In this document: piece by piece, positions 6,629-8,189 of the stretch | How positions within the stretch are numbered: the first letter of the stretch is position 1 | How the letters are laid out: each line of letters starts with the position of its first letter | DNA from: Acidobacteriaceae bacterium | GTDB taxonomy: Bacteria; Acidobacteriota; Terriglobia; Terriglobales; Acidobacteriaceae | NCBI GenBank assembly: GCA_003140785.1 | Contig: PLKY01000157.1 | Coordinates: 1 to 8,189 of the forward strand | Length of the DNA stretch: 8,189 nt | Direction: 5' to 3' | Program-made: the position numbers and the translations under genes | The notes under the pieces: generated by a model | The model's input: the letters and a program-made list of their open reading frames with translations, nothing else | The model's database searches: none | Told to the model about the DNA's origin: nothing

Positions 6629-8189
6629 TTACGTTGTTGCTCCGATGGATGCCGAGCTTACGCGGTCGACGTACTTGCGGAAGACTCCTGCCGGCCACCG
6701 CAGAGCAGGCGGCGCAAAATCTTTGAGGCGGCTCGCGATCTCTGCGTCGCTCACTTCAAGCGTCAACTTGCGACTCGGAATATCGAAATGAATGATGTCG
6801 TCCTCACGCACGGCGGCGATGGGTCCACCGACGAAGGCTTCAGGGGCAACGTGTCCGGCTGTAAAGCCACGCGTTGCACCGGAAAAGCGGCCGTCCGTAA
6901 GCAGGGCAACGTGAGCGCTCAATTCGGCGTTCGACGATATGGCTGCGGTCACTTGCAACATTTCGCGCATGCCGGGCCCGCCCTTCGGGCCCTCATAGCG
7001 AATCACCAGCACATCGCCGGGCTTGATTCTGCCTTCCTGCACGGCGGCAAAGCAGGCCTCTTCCGTATCGAAGACGCGCGCCGGCCCGCGATGCTCAAGC
7101 CGATCGGCCGCGGCAATCTTCATCACGCAGCCTTCCGGTGCGAGGTTGCCCTTCAAAATGACCAGGCCGCCTGTCGGCTTGATGGGCTTGTCGAATGTGT
7201 GAATCACCACTTGCTCCGGTGTCTCCTTGGCAAGCGCGGCTTCTTCTGCGAGCGTGCGACCGCTGATGGTCAACGTGGATCCGTCAGCACGTCCAGCGTC
7301 GATGAGGCGCTTTGCCAGCAGGCGCGAGCCTCCGGCAGTCTGAAAGTCTGAAGCCACATATTTGCCTGCAGGCGTGAGGTCGCAGATGAACGGCGTGCGT
7401 TTGGAAATCGCGTCGAAGTCGTCGATCGACAGTTCGATGCCCAATTCACGCGCGATGGCGAGCAGGTGAAGCACTGCGTTGGTCGATCCGCCGCTGGCCG
7501 CGACACTGGCGATTGTGTTTTCTAGAGACTTGCGCGTGATGATCTGCGAAGGTCGGCGATTGGCGCGAACAGCGTCCATCAGAATGCGACCGGCTTCTTT
7601 CGTCGCGGCGTGCTTTTCCTTCCACGTGGCGGGCACGCCGGAAAGTTGAATCGGCGAGATGCCCAGGATCTCGCCCGACATCGCCATGGTGTTGGCGGTG
7701 AACTGCCCACCGCAGGCTCCGGGGCCGGGACACGCTGCGGCTTCGAGGGCTTCGAGTTGGTCGTCGCTGATTTTTCCAGCCGCGTGCGAGCCCATGCCCT
7801 CGAAGACGCTGAGGATGGTGATCTCTTTGTTGGAGCCGTCGGGCTGCTTGAGGTTGCCGGGGGCGATGGAGCCGCCGTAGAGCATGAGGCCGGGGATGTC
7901 GAGGCGGGCGAGCGCCATGATGCTGGCGGGCATGTTCTTGTCGCAGCCGGCGATGCAGACTAATCCATCAAACGAATTTCCGCGGGTGACGAGTTCGATG
8001 CTGTCGGCGATGACTTCACGGCTGATGAGCGAGGCCTTCATGCCCTGCGTGCCCATGGTGATGCCGTCGTGGATGGTGATGGTGTTGAACTCCACCGGCA
8101 TTCCGCCGGCCTCGCGGATGCCCTGCTTGACGGCTTCGGCGACCTGGCGGAGATGGAAGTTGCAGGGGCCGATCTCGGTCCAGGTGTTG
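6629..8189 (-). CDS. ilvD: Dihydroxyacid dehydratase (N-terminus outside window)
   Basis: It dehydrates 2,3-dihydroxyisovalerate and 2,3-dihydroxy-3-methylvalerate to the 2-oxoacids that precede valine and isoleucine, using an Fe-S cluster and Mg2+. The reading frame remains open to the window edge, beginning NTWTEIGPCNFHLRQ, so the internal ATG at 8101 is not the true start. About 519 residues are visible and perhaps 40-50 are missing. Counting from the first visible residue, the three family cysteines are C9 (GPCN), C82 (AGCDKN) and C159 (GACGGQFTANTM), the pattern of IlvD/Edd enzymes. The lysine in CDKN is the carbamylated Mg ligand in solved homologues. HDGI and the C-terminal GRFSGATRG, with the catalytic serine near 436, are intact. 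It is the most upstream ilv gene visible; the operon promoter must lie beyond the window or in front of further genes. Confidence 0.97.
   Translation of the reverse strand, partial: NTWTEIGPCNFHLRQVAEAVKQGIREAGGMPVEFNTITIHDGITMGTQGMKASLISREVIADSIELVTRGNSFDGLVCIAGCDKNMPASIMALARLDIPGLMLYGGSIAPGNLKQPDGSNKEITILSVFEGMGSHAAGKISDDQLEALEAAACPGPGACGGQFTANTMAMSGEILGISPIQLSGVPATWKEKHAATKEAGRILMDAVRANRRPSQIITRKSLENTIASVAASGGSTNAVLHLLAIARELGIELSIDDFDAISKRTPFICDLTPAGKYVASDFQTAGGSRLLAKRLIDAGRADGSTLTISGRTLAEEAALAKETPEQVVIHTFDKPIKPTGGLVILKGNLAPEGCVMKIAAADRLEHRGPARVFDTEEACFAAVQEGRIKPGDVLVIRYEGPKGGPGMREMLQVTAAISSNAELSAHVALLTDGRFSGATRGFTAGHVAPEAFVGGPIAAVREDDIIHFDIPSRKLTLEVSDAEIASRLKDFAPPALRWPAGVFRKYVDRVSSASIGATT

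Noticed and set aside
5738..7351. Long plus-strand open frame (537 codons) antisense to ilvB and ilvD
   Set aside because: It crosses two intact, well-conserved genes on the other strand and is rich in Arg, His, Gly and Cys without family motifs. This is the usual antisense shadow of GC-rich coding DNA.

Overview
The window looks like a chromosomal segment from a soil-type bacterium, most likely an acidobacterium (Acidobacteriota, class Terriglobia). This assignment is an inference. It rests on the style of the BCAA proteins, a zinc-ribbon/PH membrane protein lodged between ilvN and ilvC, and heptanucleotide repeat clusters in a spacer, which I recall from acidobacterial genomes but could not check here.

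There are two regions, facing each other. The right three quarters (about 2340-8189, minus strand) is a branched-chain amino acid operon, read right to left: ilvD (5' end outside the window), ilvB, ilvN, a 205-residue zinc-ribbon/bacterial-PH membrane protein, and ilvC. IlvB and IlvN form acetohydroxyacid synthase, IlvC is the ketol-acid reductoisomerase and IlvD the dihydroxyacid dehydratase. Together they supply three consecutive steps from pyruvate or 2-oxobutyrate to the 2-oxoacid precursors of valine and isoleucine. The catalytic residues are intact in all of them. Spacers are 45, 114, 53 and 76 bases. The 114-base ilvB-ilvN spacer carries two clusters of seven-base repeats in inverted orientation. 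A strong hairpin follows the ilvC stop codon.

The left quarter (1-1995, plus strand) is different. It has lower GC and appears to be an operon of proteins I cannot assign to a named family: the tail of an upstream gene (2-130), a 229-residue protein with a HELRH (HExxH-type) zinc-hydrolase signature, and an overlapping 394-residue protein with a late CxxC pair. The tight packing suggests co-expression. The lower GC and uncharacterised content suggest accessory, possibly horizontally acquired, DNA abutting a housekeeping operon. This is the part of the window most likely to hold something undescribed.

The 346-base convergent spacer (1996-2341) holds no supportable gene. No tRNA, rRNA, CRISPR array, transposase or prophage gene was seen.
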